This document shows, piece after piece, positions 27,131 to 35,620 of a stretch of 64,000 nucleotides of DNA (position 1 is its first letter; every line of letters begins with the position of its first letter). Under the pieces are notes generated by a model. That model did not search any database, had not been told where the DNA came from, and saw only the letters and a program-made list of their open reading frames with translations. Origin of the DNA: Maricaulis maris MCS10. GTDB lineage: Bacteria > Pseudomonadota > Alphaproteobacteria > Caulobacterales > Maricaulaceae. The position numbers and the translations under genes were made by a program. The DNA is taken from positions 2,992,001 through 3,056,000 of the forward strand of contig NC_008347.1 in the NCBI RefSeq assembly GCF_000014745.1. Direction: 5' to 3'.

Positions 27131-28087
27131 ATGCGTGCATTGGCGCTCCTGGCCCTTTTGTCCCTTGCAACTCCGGCTCTCGCCCAGCCAGCCGAGGCCG
27201 GGGAGGTCATCCGGCTTGACCCGATCGGCAGCGAGCAGTTGGAGGCGCGACCAATCTCGATCTATCTGCCCCCAGGTTATGACACGGGCATGGAGACCTA
27301 TCCGGTCATTTACGCGATGGACGGACAAAACCTGTTCGAACCCGGATACTCCTATGCCGGGGTCGAGTGGGGTTTGGATGAAGAGATGGACCGCCTGATC
27401 GCGGAAGGGCGCATTCGCCCGGCCATCATTGTCGGAATTTGGAACACCCCGGCGCGCGCTCGCGAGTACGCGCCCCGGCAGGTTTTTGACACTTTTTCCG
27501 AGGCGAGCCGGTCTCGCGCCCTGGAAGCCTGGGGCGGCCTTCCGGTTTCCGACATCTTCCTGACCTTTCTCGCCGAAGACCTGAAACCATATATTGATCG
27601 CAACTATCGGACGCGACCGGGCCCTGACGCGACCGCCTTGATGGGCTCGAGCATGGGTGGGTTAATCTCGTTTTACGGCCTGACCCGATACCCGGAGACC
27701 TTCGGCTCGGCCGCAGGCCTGTCGACCCATTGGCCGATTTACGCCGATGCCTGCCACCAGGACCCAGCGGTCGCTGATGCCTGGCGCGAGCAAGCCCTGC
27801 TGGCCTGGGCGGAATATCTGGACACGACACACCTGGATCCTCAAACACACCGGATCTGGTTCGATCATGGCAGTATCAATCTCGACTCGCTCTACCCGCC
27901 CTACCAGTCTGCCATCGACGCTATAATGGCGGAGCAAGGCTTTATCGGCTCTGCAAACTATCGCTCAACACTGTATGAAGGGGCCGACCACAACGAGGCG
28001 GCCTGGCATGCTCGCCTTGCCGATCCGCTGACCTTCCTGTTGGGTGTCGAGGCGGCCGCGAACCCCGCTTCCCGCATGCCACAGTAA
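27131..28087 (+). CDS. Exported alpha/beta-hydrolase, esterase D/Fes-like
   Basis: A 318-residue protein with a signal peptide (MRALALLALLSLATPALAQ). It is a putative esterase of the esterase D/enterochelin esterase superfamily: YPVIYAMDGQNLF, the nucleophile elbow GSSMGGLIS, an Asp in IWFDHGS, and a His in GADHNEAAW complete a Ser-Asp-His triad. Relatives in polysaccharide loci remove acyl groups from glycans, or act on carbohydrate esters. It starts 4 bp after GH97, so both are probably made together. The substrate is unknown. Confidence 0.85.
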   Translation: MRALALLALLSLATPALAQPAEAGEVIRLDPIGSEQLEARPISIYLPPGYDTGMETYPVIYAMDGQNLFEPGYSYAGVEWGLDEEMDRLIAEGRIRPAIIVGIWNTPARAREYAPRQVFDTFSEASRSRALEAWGGLPVSDIFLTFLAEDLKPYIDRNYRTRPGPDATALMGSSMGGLISFYGLTRYPETFGSAAGLSTHWPIYADACHQDPAVADAWREQALLAWAEYLDTTHLDPQTHRIWFDHGSINLDSLYPPYQSAIDAIMAEQGFIGSANYRSTLYEGADHNEAAWHARLADPLTFLLGVEAAANPASRMPQ

Positions 28088-28106
28088 AGAGGCCCTACGA
28101 CGCGAG

Positions 28107-29144
28107 ATGGTGGAAGACGGATTTCCCGGTGTTGAAGCCGTGGCCGAATTCGCAGGCGTCGACCGCGTGCGCTTCGACACCGAAATACAGCCTGTCGGCG
28201 AACCGGTCATACTACGGGGACTGGTCTCTGACTGGCCCCTGGTTCAGGCCGGCAGGCAGGGATCGACCGACCTCGCGGACCATCTCAAAGCCGTGGCGCC
28301 TGACTGCCCTGTCCGGACCTTTCGTCAGCCAAACGCCGCCGGCACCCGCTTTTTCTACAAGCCTGATTTCAGCGGCTTTACCTTCGATGTTGAAACGCCA
28401 CCATTGAGCGAATTGCTGGACGGGCTGCTGGCTGGCGCACTCCAAGATTCAGCGCTGGACGATGCGGTTTTTGCCGGCGGCGTACCGGTGCGGGATGCTC
28501 TGGCACCGATTGCCCGTGACAATCCGATGCCCCTGCTCGATCCCGCAGTCGAACGGCTGACATCCTTGTGGATCGGCAATCGAACCCGTACTGCGCCGCA
28601 TTGGGATCTACCGCAGAATCTTGCCTGCGCGATCTCGGGTCGACGGCGTTTCCTTCTGTTTCCGATTGAGCAATTGGCCAATCTTTATATCGGTCCGCTG
28701 GATCTGACCCTGGCTGGCCAACCTGTCAGTCTGGTGGATCCACGCGAACCCGACCTGGAACGCTTTCCACGCTTCCCCGAGGCCATGCGACACGCCCGGG
28801 TCGCCGAGCTGGAACCTGGCGATGCGCTCTACATGCCGTCAATGCAGGTGCACTATGTCGAAACGCTGGATCCGTTCGGCGTGATGATGAACTTCTGGTG
28901 GCGCGACGGCCCGGAACATCTGGCCACGCCATTCATGACCCTGCTGCACGGCCTTCTGACCCTTCGCGGCATGCCGGCGCGCGAACGCCAGGCCTGGAAA
29001 CTCATCTTCGATCGCTATCTCTTCCAGGACGACGAAGACCCGATGGATCACCTGCCGGCGACCGCACGCGGCTTGTTCGGCGATCCGACACCAGAGAACC
29101 TCGCCCGCATCCGGGCCATCTTGGGGCGCTCCCTGGGACGCTGA
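28107..29144 (+). CDS. Cupin-8/JmjC-like Fe(II)-dependent oxygenase
   Basis: A 345-residue cupin-like protein of the JmjC/Factor-inhibiting-HIF type. The metal triad is visible as HWD in APHWDLPQN and a distal His in MPSMQVHYVETLDP; ISGRRRFLLFP matches the 2-oxoglutarate-side strand. The ATG at 28107 is 20 bp after the esterase stop, so it is likely co-transcribed with GH97. In Caulobacterales, such proteins recur beside TonB receptors and flavin halogenases, both found nearby here. The substrate is unknown; protein or small-molecule hydroxylation are possible. Confidence 0.85.
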   Translation: MVEDGFPGVEAVAEFAGVDRVRFDTEIQPVGEPVILRGLVSDWPLVQAGRQGSTDLADHLKAVAPDCPVRTFRQPNAAGTRFFYKPDFSGFTFDVETPPLSELLDGLLAGALQDSALDDAVFAGGVPVRDALAPIARDNPMPLLDPAVERLTSLWIGNRTRTAPHWDLPQNLACAISGRRRFLLFPIEQLANLYIGPLDLTLAGQPVSLVDPREPDLERFPRFPEAMRHARVAELEPGDALYMPSMQVHYVETLDPFGVMMNFWWRDGPEHLATPFMTLLHGLLTLRGMPARERQAWKLIFDRYLFQDDEDPMDHLPATARGLFGDPTPENLARIRAILGRSLGR

Positions 29145-29150
29145 CGACCG

Positions 29151-30041
29151 TCAGGGAACCCGTATACCACGCGCCGCTTCCAGGATTTCATACCAGTCCT
29201 GAACGTCCATTTCGATCGCTGCCAGTTCGCTCACCTGGCGCTGGAGACGCTCGATACTGGCGGTGCCGAGAATTGGCGTCACGCCCATACGCCGCAACCA
29301 GGCCAGGACAAGCGAATCGATGCCGGGCGCTCCGGAATACCGGGTCCGCATCGCTTCAAGACAAGTGCGGAGCCGGCGGGACGCGGCGTCATCGCCCACG
29401 AACAACCGGCTGCCCCCGAGCGGTGACCAGGCGAGCAAGACCATCGCCCTGCGCCGCGCCTGATCCAATTGTCCATTGTCCAACGCGTCCGCGTGGAAGG
29501 GCGAGACTTCAACCTGGTTGGCAATTGGGTGGACCCGGCCGGATTCCGTCACCGCATCGACTTGATGCACCGAAAAATTGGACACGCCACAAGCGGCAAT
29601 CTTTCCACTCTCGATCAAGTCTGCCAGCGCGCCGGCCGTCTCTTCGACCTGCATCAGATAATCGGGGCGATGCAGGAGGTAGAGATCAATTTGTTCGACG
29701 CCCAGCCTCGCCAGAGACGCGTCGACCTGCTGGTGCAGCCAGGCCGCATCGGAGCGATAATGGTGAAGCCGGACCCCGGGCTGCCCGGGCGAAGCGAACC
29801 GCACGCCGCACTTTGATATTACCCGCAGTCGACCCCGCTCAGACGCGGTGAGGTGCTGCAGGGCCTGACCGTGAAGCGCCTCCACCGCACCGTCATCATA
29901 GATGTCAGCGTGATCGACCCAGTCGACCCCGTTGTCCAGGCAGGTCGAGATCATGCGGGCAAAGCCCGGCGCCGTCGCCGTATCCTGCCCATGCCGCGCT
30001 CGCATGGCGCCCCAGATCGCCGGTGCCTCTTGCAATGACAT
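29151..30041 (-). CDS. Aldo/keto reductase (YdhF-like)
   Basis: A 296-residue NAD(P)H-dependent aldo/keto reductase: HADIYDDG (catalytic Asp/Tyr area), a Lys in VISKCGVRF, LYLLHRPDYLM with the active-site His, GVSNF, and a C-terminal LGTASIERL cofactor site. It resembles E. coli YdhF. ATG 30041 is chosen since AGGAGG lies 8 bp upstream; GTG 30047 is too close. It is convergent with the cupin gene, 6 bp apart. The substrate is unknown; sugar or ketone reduction would fit the neighbourhood. Confidence 0.88.
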   Translation of the reverse strand: MSLQEAPAIWGAMRARHGQDTATAPGFARMISTCLDNGVDWVDHADIYDDGAVEALHGQALQHLTASERGRLRVISKCGVRFASPGQPGVRLHHYRSDAAWLHQQVDASLARLGVEQIDLYLLHRPDYLMQVEETAGALADLIESGKIAACGVSNFSVHQVDAVTESGRVHPIANQVEVSPFHADALDNGQLDQARRRAMVLLAWSPLGGSRLFVGDDAASRRLRTCLEAMRTRYSGAPGIDSLVLAWLRRMGVTPILGTASIERLQRQVSELAAIEMDVQDWYEILEAARGIRVP

Positions 30042-30265
30042 CACCACAACCTCCTAAAATAACATCATTATTATAGCCTGCCGGGTCACATTGGATAGCC
30101 GCGGCAGACCTCGCAGATCGTGACACCAGGAAGGGTCTGGTCTGAGGGTCGGGTGAAACACCTAGCCCTATCGAGGGCTCGCTCCAGTCGGCATCGGGAA
30201 AGCAGAACTGGGCGGTGCCTCTACACGGCCAGCCTCAGAAGGCTGCACCCAATAGCGTCAGCCTT

Positions 30266-30871
30266 TTATGCCAGAAAGCCAGCCTGGATGGCCTTAACGA
30301 CAACTTCGGTCCGGTTGCGGGCATCGAGTTTCAGGGAGAGAGAGCGCAGGTGGAGCTTCACTGTCGTTTCCTGGATTTCGAGACTGCGGGCAATTTCCTT
30401 GTTGGCCTCGCCCCGTTGCAGGCAGAACAGGACTTCACGTTCGCGCGGCGTCAGCGAGGCGGGCTCATTTTCCGGATCGGTCGTGTGATGGATGGGCGAA
30501 AACACCTGGCCGGCAAGGATGAGCCGGACAGCCGCGACCAGACCATCGGCCGGCATTGTTTTCGGGATGAAGCCCCTGGCACCATTTTCCAGCAACATCT
30601 GAACCTCCATCGGCGAAGCCATGCCGGACAGGATCGCGACCGGCTGGTCGGCATGTCGTTTCATCAGGTCCCTGACATCCTGGACACCCGCGATTCCCGG
30701 CATTCTCAGATCCAACAGGACGAGGTCATATCGGTTGCCATCCGACAAGGAACGCTCAACCTCGTTGCCGGACCGGACCAGCTCAACCTCGGCGTCCGGA
30801 ATGTCGTTCTCCAACAGGGCGCGAACAGCGTCGAGGACGAGATCATGATCGTCGGCAATGAGAATTTTCAT
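30266..30871 (-). CDS. LuxR/NarL-type response regulator of H-NOX pathway
   Basis: A 201-residue response regulator. The receiver domain (residues 1-120) has the acidic pair in IADDHD, phospho-acceptor Asp in LVLLDLRMPG and a Lys in FIPKTMP. The C-terminal LuxR helix-turn-helix (about 140-200) contains LTPREREVLFCLQRGEANKEIARSL. ATG 30871 is used because the receiver starts there; it overlaps the kinase gene by 29 bp, so the two are coupled. It should be the output of the H-NOX/hybrid kinase pair. Target genes are unknown. Confidence 0.92.
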   Translation of the reverse strand: MKILIADDHDLVLDAVRALLENDIPDAEVELVRSGNEVERSLSDGNRYDLVLLDLRMPGIAGVQDVRDLMKRHADQPVAILSGMASPMEVQMLLENGARGFIPKTMPADGLVAAVRLILAGQVFSPIHHTTDPENEPASLTPREREVLFCLQRGEANKEIARSLEIQETTVKLHLRSLSLKLDARNRTEVVVKAIQAGFLA

Positions 30872-32555
30872 GCTCTGTTTCCTGTGTTCGGTCCTGGTCG
30901 ACCTGGTCGTCCACCGGCGCACCGATGGTCTCAATCAGATCGTCGAGTGAAGCCGGTTTGGCAAGCGTGGCGGCGAGCCCGACCGGCAATGGCGGTTGCA
31001 GCGCGCCCGAGCACATCACGATACGGGTGTCCGAGCGGATGGCCAGCAGGGCGCGCACCAGCTCGTCGCCTGACATTTGCGGCATCCGCCGGTCGGTGAC
31101 CACCACTCCAAAAGCCTTGGGGGCGGCCCTGAAGACTTTCAGCGCTTCGACGGGGTCCGTAAAGCCGACCGGGTCCCAGCCAGCGCGTTTGGCCGCCTCG
31201 CAGACGACATTCATCAAGGTCTCGTCATCATCAATGACGAGTGCACCGGTGGCATGACTGACCGCGCCCTCGCTGTCGTCAGCCGCAGCCGGTACAGCGA
31301 TTCCGGCCATCTGGAGCGGCAGATCGACCACAAAGACCGTGCCTTCTGCCGGACGGCTATAGGAGGCAACGCAGGCCTCCTGGCCGGTCAGCAGTGCGTC
31401 GATCGTGGCAAGACCCAGCCCGCGCCCGCGCCCCTTGCTGGACTGAAAGGGTGTGAAGGCCTGGTCGAGGGCCTCCTGGGGCATCCCATTGCCATCATCC
31501 TGGACCACCAGGCGGGCGGCCGGATAATGGCGCAGTTCGCCGCGATGATTGGTGGCTGACGGCTGGAAGGGAAGCTCGACCGGCTCGGCTTTGTCGATGC
31601 GCAGGGTGCGCACCGTGACCGTTCCGCCTGGCCCGAGTGCCTCGCGGGCATTCTTCAACAGATTGGCAACGAGGCGTGCGAACAGGGTGGGGTCGGTTTC
31701 ACACACCAGTCGCTCGTCACTGGCGGCGAGCTCGAGACGATACGGCGCACTGAACTGGTTGGACATCATTTCCGCGACGTCGCGAACAATCTCGTCAATG
31801 GCCCGCGCTTCGCGAACCGGCGTTGCATCGAAGGTGACCAGATCATCGACCAAATCATTGGCCTGGCGGCACGACGTCACGATCCGGTCGAACATCAGCT
31901 CGTCCTTGGGCGATGTATTGCTGTTCCGCAACAGGCGTGCGGACGCATTGATCGCGGTCAGGATATTGGCGAAGTCGTGGGCGACGGATGAGGCCATCCG
32001 CCCCAGCGCATCGCGGCGCTCTGCATCGGCCAGCATGGCCTGCAACTGTTCGCGCTGCCCTTCCCGACGCTTGTCGATCGCAATGTCACGGGTCACGCAG
32101 AGTATGCCGCCATCCGAAAGCGCAGTCAGGGAGAGGCTCTGATGGACTGACGAGCCATCCTGGGCACGCCCCGTCGCCTCGCCGCGCCAATACCCGTCGC
32201 GCGTGAAAGCGGGCATGACCTCGCGTTCGAAGACCGAAAGGACGTCGTCGCTGTAGAAGGTCGTCCACGACCGCCCGAGACAATCATCCACACTGGCATA
32301 GCCGAACATGCTCGCATGCATCGGGTTCATGTAGGTATATACGCCGGTCGCATCGGCGATCGCGACACCATCGGCAGAGACATCAATGGCCGTGCTCAGC
32401 CGCTGCACCTTGGCGGTCTCTTCACTCAGCCGTTCCTTGGCTTCATAGAGGCTTGCCGACTTGGCTTCGAGCACACGCTCAGCTTCACGGCGGGCGGCGG
32501 TTTCCCGGGCCAGCCGCCTTTCAAGCCTGCCAATCTGCTCGTCCTTGTCAGTCAG
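30843..32555 (-). CDS. Hybrid histidine kinase (PAS-HisKA-HATPase-REC), H-NOX partner
   Basis: A cytoplasmic hybrid kinase: coiled coil, PAS domain, dimerisation/phosphoacceptor helix with VAHDFANIL, ATPase domain with NLLKNAREAL (N box), VVQDDGNGMPQ (G1) and RGRGLGLATI (G2), and a C-terminal receiver with DDDE, Asp in VVVTDRRMP and a Lys in LAKP. The first ATG/GTG in frame is at 32474, but the coiled coil (TDKDEQIGRLERRLARE) continues upstream without a stop. A CTG at 32555 forms a CTGA overlap with the H-NOX stop, so I give that as the likely start (570 residues). No membrane segment is present, fitting direct binding to H-NOX. Confidence 0.85.
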   Translation of the reverse strand: MTDKDEQIGRLERRLARETAARREAERVLEAKSASLYEAKERLSEETAKVQRLSTAIDVSADGVAIADATGVYTYMNPMHASMFGYASVDDCLGRSWTTFYSDDVLSVFEREVMPAFTRDGYWRGEATGRAQDGSSVHQSLSLTALSDGGILCVTRDIAIDKRREGQREQLQAMLADAERRDALGRMASSVAHDFANILTAINASARLLRNSNTSPKDELMFDRIVTSCRQANDLVDDLVTFDATPVREARAIDEIVRDVAEMMSNQFSAPYRLELAASDERLVCETDPTLFARLVANLLKNAREALGPGGTVTVRTLRIDKAEPVELPFQPSATNHRGELRHYPAARLVVQDDGNGMPQEALDQAFTPFQSSKGRGRGLGLATIDALLTGQEACVASYSRPAEGTVFVVDLPLQMAGIAVPAAADDSEGAVSHATGALVIDDDETLMNVVCEAAKRAGWDPVGFTDPVEALKVFRAAPKAFGVVVTDRRMPQMSGDELVRALLAIRSDTRIVMCSGALQPPLPVGLAATLAKPASLDDLIETIGAPVDDQVDQDRTQETEHENSHCRRS

Positions 32556-33106
32556 TGTTTCGTCCCAGACACGATCTCGAAGCGCGCTTCGCGCAACGGC
32601 TTGTCGGCATTGTCATTCCTGTGAACAACATATTCGTCGGCTTTGCCATAATGGTCCAGAGCGGCGAGGATCATGCCCTCACACAGGTCGGCCATTGGTC
32701 GGTTCGAATGATAGTCGACGACTAGACGCGTATTACCGTCGCGCGCCGTGACCAGGATCTCCGGTACTTCCGCATCCGGATAGAGTTTGCGCACATCGCG
32801 ATGGATGACGCCGTGAATGCGCTCCATCAGATCGAACGGGTGGGTGATGCCCGGTTGCGCATGCGTAGAGATCAGGGCCGCAAAAAGCGAATTGCCGAAA
32901 CCGACCAGAAGCTCTCTGGCCGACTGGCCGGTCAGCTCTGAAGTCTTCCCGACCAGTGTGAGCATTTCGGTGTGGTCGTAATAACCAACACTCGTATAGG
33001 CACCGCCGGACGGCAGCTCCACCTGATCCAGTACCTTGTCAACCAGAGCCTCGCCGAAAGTGCTTTCTGCGTGGTCGATGAACTGGCGGAAAACAACGCC
33101 CTTCAT
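32552..33106 (-). CDS. H-NOX heme nitric oxide/oxygen-binding sensor
   Basis: A 184-residue heme NO-binding (HNOB) protein. His102 in ERIHGVIHRDVRKLYP aligns with the proximal heme His of soluble guanylate cyclase, eight residues before the conserved Pro, and the heme-propionate motif YxSxR is present as YHSNR (132-136). No distal-pocket Tyr is obvious at the usual place, so NO rather than O2 sensing is more likely. It is the first gene of a three-gene operon with a hybrid kinase and a LuxR regulator, and diverges from hfaABD. NO-bound H-NOX usually inhibits its partner kinase. Confidence 0.93.
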   Translation of the reverse strand: MKGVVFRQFIDHAESTFGEALVDKVLDQVELPSGGAYTSVGYYDHTEMLTLVGKTSELTGQSARELLVGFGNSLFAALISTHAQPGITHPFDLMERIHGVIHRDVRKLYPDAEVPEILVTARDGNTRLVVDYHSNRPMADLCEGMILAALDHYGKADEYVVHRNDNADKPLREARFEIVSGTKH

Positions 33107-33164
33107 GTGTCTACCCTTCTTTTCAATCCCGGCGCCATTGTCGCGCGAGCGGGCGCGAAGACAA

Positions 33165-33257
33165 CCTGACCATTCGGACAGGTAGGTCAGACCCAGTTCA
33201 ACCGGTCGGCCCGGCCTGACCAGGCGAACAGGTACCCTGTCCGAACGATCAGGTCAG
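33165..33257. repeat. Repeat array in the H-NOX/hfaA divergent promoter region
   Basis: CCTGACCATTCGGACAGGT (33165-33183) recurs as CCTGACCAGGCGAACAGGT (33215-33233), a direct repeat spaced exactly 50 bp. An inverted copy with a slightly wider centre, CCTGTCCGAACGATCAGGTCAG, covers 33236-33257. Each unit is itself a CTGACC/GGTCAG-like dyad. Placement between H-NOX and hfaA starts suggests binding sites for a regulator of one or both operons. Confidence 0.55.
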
Positions 33258-33359
33258 CCTGTCCACCTGCCGCTTAGAATGGGTCACCTGGTCAATATCG
33301 CTGCCCGGCGCCGGCTGCCAACTTCGGATCAACAAACAGATGACCCCGAGGAGGCAGCC

Positions 33360-33713
33360 ATGCCCATCGCCAGTTTCGCTCTTGCTGCCGCCCAGATGGC
33401 GACGCCTGTCAGCCTGGACACCGGATTTGCCGTCAACCAGGCAATTGGGTTCCAGAAGGATGCGCAGGGCAACCGGGTTGTACTGTCCGGCACCAGCCAG
33501 CTGTCAGCCGGCACGTCCGGCGGCGGCACCCAGAGCCGGCTCATGCCCAGTTGGGGCGTGACCGCCACGACTAGCCAGGCGACGGCCATCGGCAATCTCG
33601 TTAGCGTCACGATCACCGGCAACAACAATACGGTTCAGCTCGACACCACCCAGATCAATCTCGGCAACCAGACCGCCATCGTCGGCGAGCTGCCGAACGT
33701 GTCGGGGAATTAG
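33360..33713 (+). CDS. hfaA: HfaA-like holdfast anchor protein
   Basis: A 117-residue protein starting at the ATG after a strong GAGGAGG (33349-33355); an in-frame start at 33279 has no ribosome site. It has a short hydrophobic N-terminus (ASFALAAAQM) and a polar, curlin-like C-terminal part with AIGNLVSVTITGNNNTVQLDTTQIN. Its identity rests on order: a CsgG-like HfaB and an HfaD-like repeat protein follow at once, the hfaABD order of Caulobacter. HfaA helps tether the holdfast to the cell envelope and is thought to form amyloid-like polymers. On sequence alone it is weakly recognisable. Confidence 0.8.
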   Translation: MPIASFALAAAQMATPVSLDTGFAVNQAIGFQKDAQGNRVVLSGTSQLSAGTSGGGTQSRLMPSWGVTATTSQATAIGNLVSVTITGNNNTVQLDTTQINLGNQTAIVGELPNVSGN

Positions 33714-33714
33714 G

Positions 33715-34578
33715 ATGAGCTGGATACCCGCCCTCAAAGCCGGTGTGTCGGCGCTCACCCTGTGCGCCATGACCGGCTGCGCCAGCCTCTCCGGCGACTT
33801 CCATGACCACATGGCCGGCTATACAGGCGCCAGGGTGATCGACAATTCGACCGCCTACTCGTCGGATCTGGACTGCCTGTCCCGGACCGCCATGGCCGGT
33901 CGCCCGCGGATTGCCGTGGGTGAGGTCAACGACCTGACCGGGCGGTTTTCCTCGCTCGACGGGACGGTGGCCACCCAGGGTACGGCCTTGATGGTGATGT
34001 CCGCGCTGGATCGGGCGGGCTTCCCGCTCGCCGAACGCCTCGACACGCGGGTCGCCCAGCAGGAGCTGGAATTCGCGAACAGTCGCCTGATCGGGCCGGA
34101 TGGCCAACCGACAGAAAACTACCGCCGGGTCATGGCGGGCTCCATCGCCGGGAGCGACTACATCATTCTCGGCGGCGTCACAGAACTGAATTTCAATCTG
34201 CATTCCGGCGTCGCGGAAGCGCGTATCGGACCGCTGATTGGCGGCCGTCGCCACTATGCGATGACCGTTGGCCTGGACCTTCGCCTGGTCGATGCGACTG
34301 ACCTTCGTGTCATCGACATCGTCAGCCAGAGCAAGGTGATCCGCGGACACGAGATCCGCGCCGGCGTGTTTGAATTCATTGGCGACACAACGCTGGACAT
34401 TGGCATGGGCGAACGCGTCCAGGAGCCGGTCCACACCGCCATCCGAACGATTGTCGAAAGCGCCGTTTTCGACCTCGTCTCAGGCCTTGCCGGCCCCGCC
34501 GCGCAAACCTGTTCAACCGCAGGGACAGCCACGACCGGCACCCCTGTTTCCTTCCAGACCCCCAATTCCGGAGATTAA
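33715..34578 (+). CDS. hfaB: HfaB, CsgG-like outer-membrane secretion lipoprotein
   Basis: A 287-residue CsgG/HfaB-family lipoprotein. The signal ends at a lipobox (LCAMTGC). CsgG features include RIAVGEVNDLTGRF, a GTALMVMSAL helix, GSDYIILGGVTELNFNLHSGVAEARIG and YAMTVGLDLRLVDATDLRVID strands that build the secretion pore. It should export HfaA and HfaD to the cell surface, as CsgG exports curli subunits. The start codon is 1 bp after the hfaA stop, with the ribosome site inside hfaA. This is the firmest member of the triplet. Confidence 0.93.
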   Translation: MSWIPALKAGVSALTLCAMTGCASLSGDFHDHMAGYTGARVIDNSTAYSSDLDCLSRTAMAGRPRIAVGEVNDLTGRFSSLDGTVATQGTALMVMSALDRAGFPLAERLDTRVAQQELEFANSRLIGPDGQPTENYRRVMAGSIAGSDYIILGGVTELNFNLHSGVAEARIGPLIGGRRHYAMTVGLDLRLVDATDLRVIDIVSQSKVIRGHEIRAGVFEFIGDTTLDIGMGERVQEPVHTAIRTIVESAVFDLVSGLAGPAAQTCSTAGTATTGTPVSFQTPNSGD

Positions 34579-34580
34579 TC

Positions 34581-35540
34581 ATGAAACGGTCTGTTCTTCT
34601 CGCCACCGCCCTGGTGGTCCTGTCCGGTCCTGCAGCTTTTGCTCAAGCGACCGATTCCCTCGTCGATGTCGATCTGGGCCTGGGCGATCTCGCCGACGCC
34701 ACTGTTGATCTCGGCGGTGACAACCTGGTTGATGCCGGCGTTGATCTCGGCGGCGCGGATATCCTCGACGCCACGATCGGCCTCGGTGGCGAAAGCCTCG
34801 TCGACGCCAATGTTGACCTCGGTGCCAGCAATGAAGCCGCCGCCAACGCCGTCGACTATGCTACGGGCCAGTCCAATTCCGGCAACCAGGACTCCTATCT
34901 GAACCTGATTGCGACCACCGTCGACGACGTCACCGGGACCTCCGCTTCGATCGGAAACTCCTATTCGCTCGAAGCCGCCGCAAATGTCAGCGCAGACCTG
35001 ACCCAGGGCAATGAAGGCAATGCTGTTGCCGATGCCGACGCCGCCATCATGGCCATTGATACTGCGGCCATCACCGCGGCAGCGATCGGCAACACGGCAT
35101 CCATCTCATCGCCGGCCTCGTTGATCGACATGACCGTTGACCAGAATAATCTCGGCAATCTGACGGCGGATCTGTCCGCAGTGTCGGGCGACGTGACGGA
35201 CGTCAGCATGACCGCCGCTTCAATCGGCAACTCGCTGTCGGTCGAAGTACCGGGCGGCAGCTCGATCACCGCGGCGCAGCGCAATTCCGGCACCATGATT
35301 GCCGAACTCAACGGCTCGCTGGCCGGTTTCTCCGACGCTGCGGTCACCGCCGCTTCGATCGGCAATTCCTACAGCCTGACCAGCCTGAACAGCGCCATTG
35401 CCGGCAATGTCTCAAGCTCGGTCAATCAGTGGAACACGGCCGGCCAACTGTCTGTGCTCAACGCGACGATCGGCTACGGCACCGACGCAGCCGCCACAGC
35501 GGCTGCCATCGGCAACTCCGTCAGCATCAACGTCAATTGA
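34581..35540 (+). CDS. hfaD: HfaD-like repeat surface protein
   Basis: A 319-residue exported protein (signal MKRSVLLATALVVLSGPAAFAQ). Residues about 28-85 are tandem VDLG-type repeats (LVDAxVDLGG, about 15 residues each). The rest is built of 40-45-residue units, each carrying AAxIGNSxS plus QxNxG, reminiscent of curlin repeats. It fits HfaD, the holdfast-anchor protein exposed on the cell surface. It starts 2 bp after hfaB and is followed by a terminator, ending the operon. The low-complexity composition makes distant homology uncertain, but position and repeats agree. Confidence 0.87.
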   Translation: MKRSVLLATALVVLSGPAAFAQATDSLVDVDLGLGDLADATVDLGGDNLVDAGVDLGGADILDATIGLGGESLVDANVDLGASNEAAANAVDYATGQSNSGNQDSYLNLIATTVDDVTGTSASIGNSYSLEAAANVSADLTQGNEGNAVADADAAIMAIDTAAITAAAIGNTASISSPASLIDMTVDQNNLGNLTADLSAVSGDVTDVSMTAASIGNSLSVEVPGGSSITAAQRNSGTMIAELNGSLAGFSDAAVTAASIGNSYSLTSLNSAIAGNVSSSVNQWNTAGQLSVLNATIGYGTDAAATAAAIGNSVSINVN

Positions 35541-35547
35541 GCCAGCG

Positions 35548-35588
35548 AAAGGCGCCGGACCTCCCCCCCTTTTGGGTCCGGCGCCTTT
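35548..35588 (+). terminator. Terminator after hfaD
   Basis: A 14-bp stem AAAGGCGCCGGACC/GGTCCGGCGCCTTT enclosing a C/T-rich loop, right after the hfaD stop. It separates hfaABD from the receiver-YaiO-HEAT-GT2 genes, which start 32 bp further on; those may rely on readthrough or on a promoter near the hairpin. Confidence 0.88.
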
Positions 35589-35620
35589 CAACCTTCACTT
35601 CCATACAGGGAAACATTGCG

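Noticed and set aside
33165-33257. CRISPR array in the H-NOX/hfaA gap
   Set aside because: Only two direct copies and one inverted copy, with mismatches and no uniform spacers or cas genes; it looks like operator repeats.
34630-34840. DNA-level tandem repeat or slipped-strand locus in hfaD
   Set aside because: The regular GTTGATCTCGGCGG-like pattern is explained by the protein repeats, with many third-base differences.
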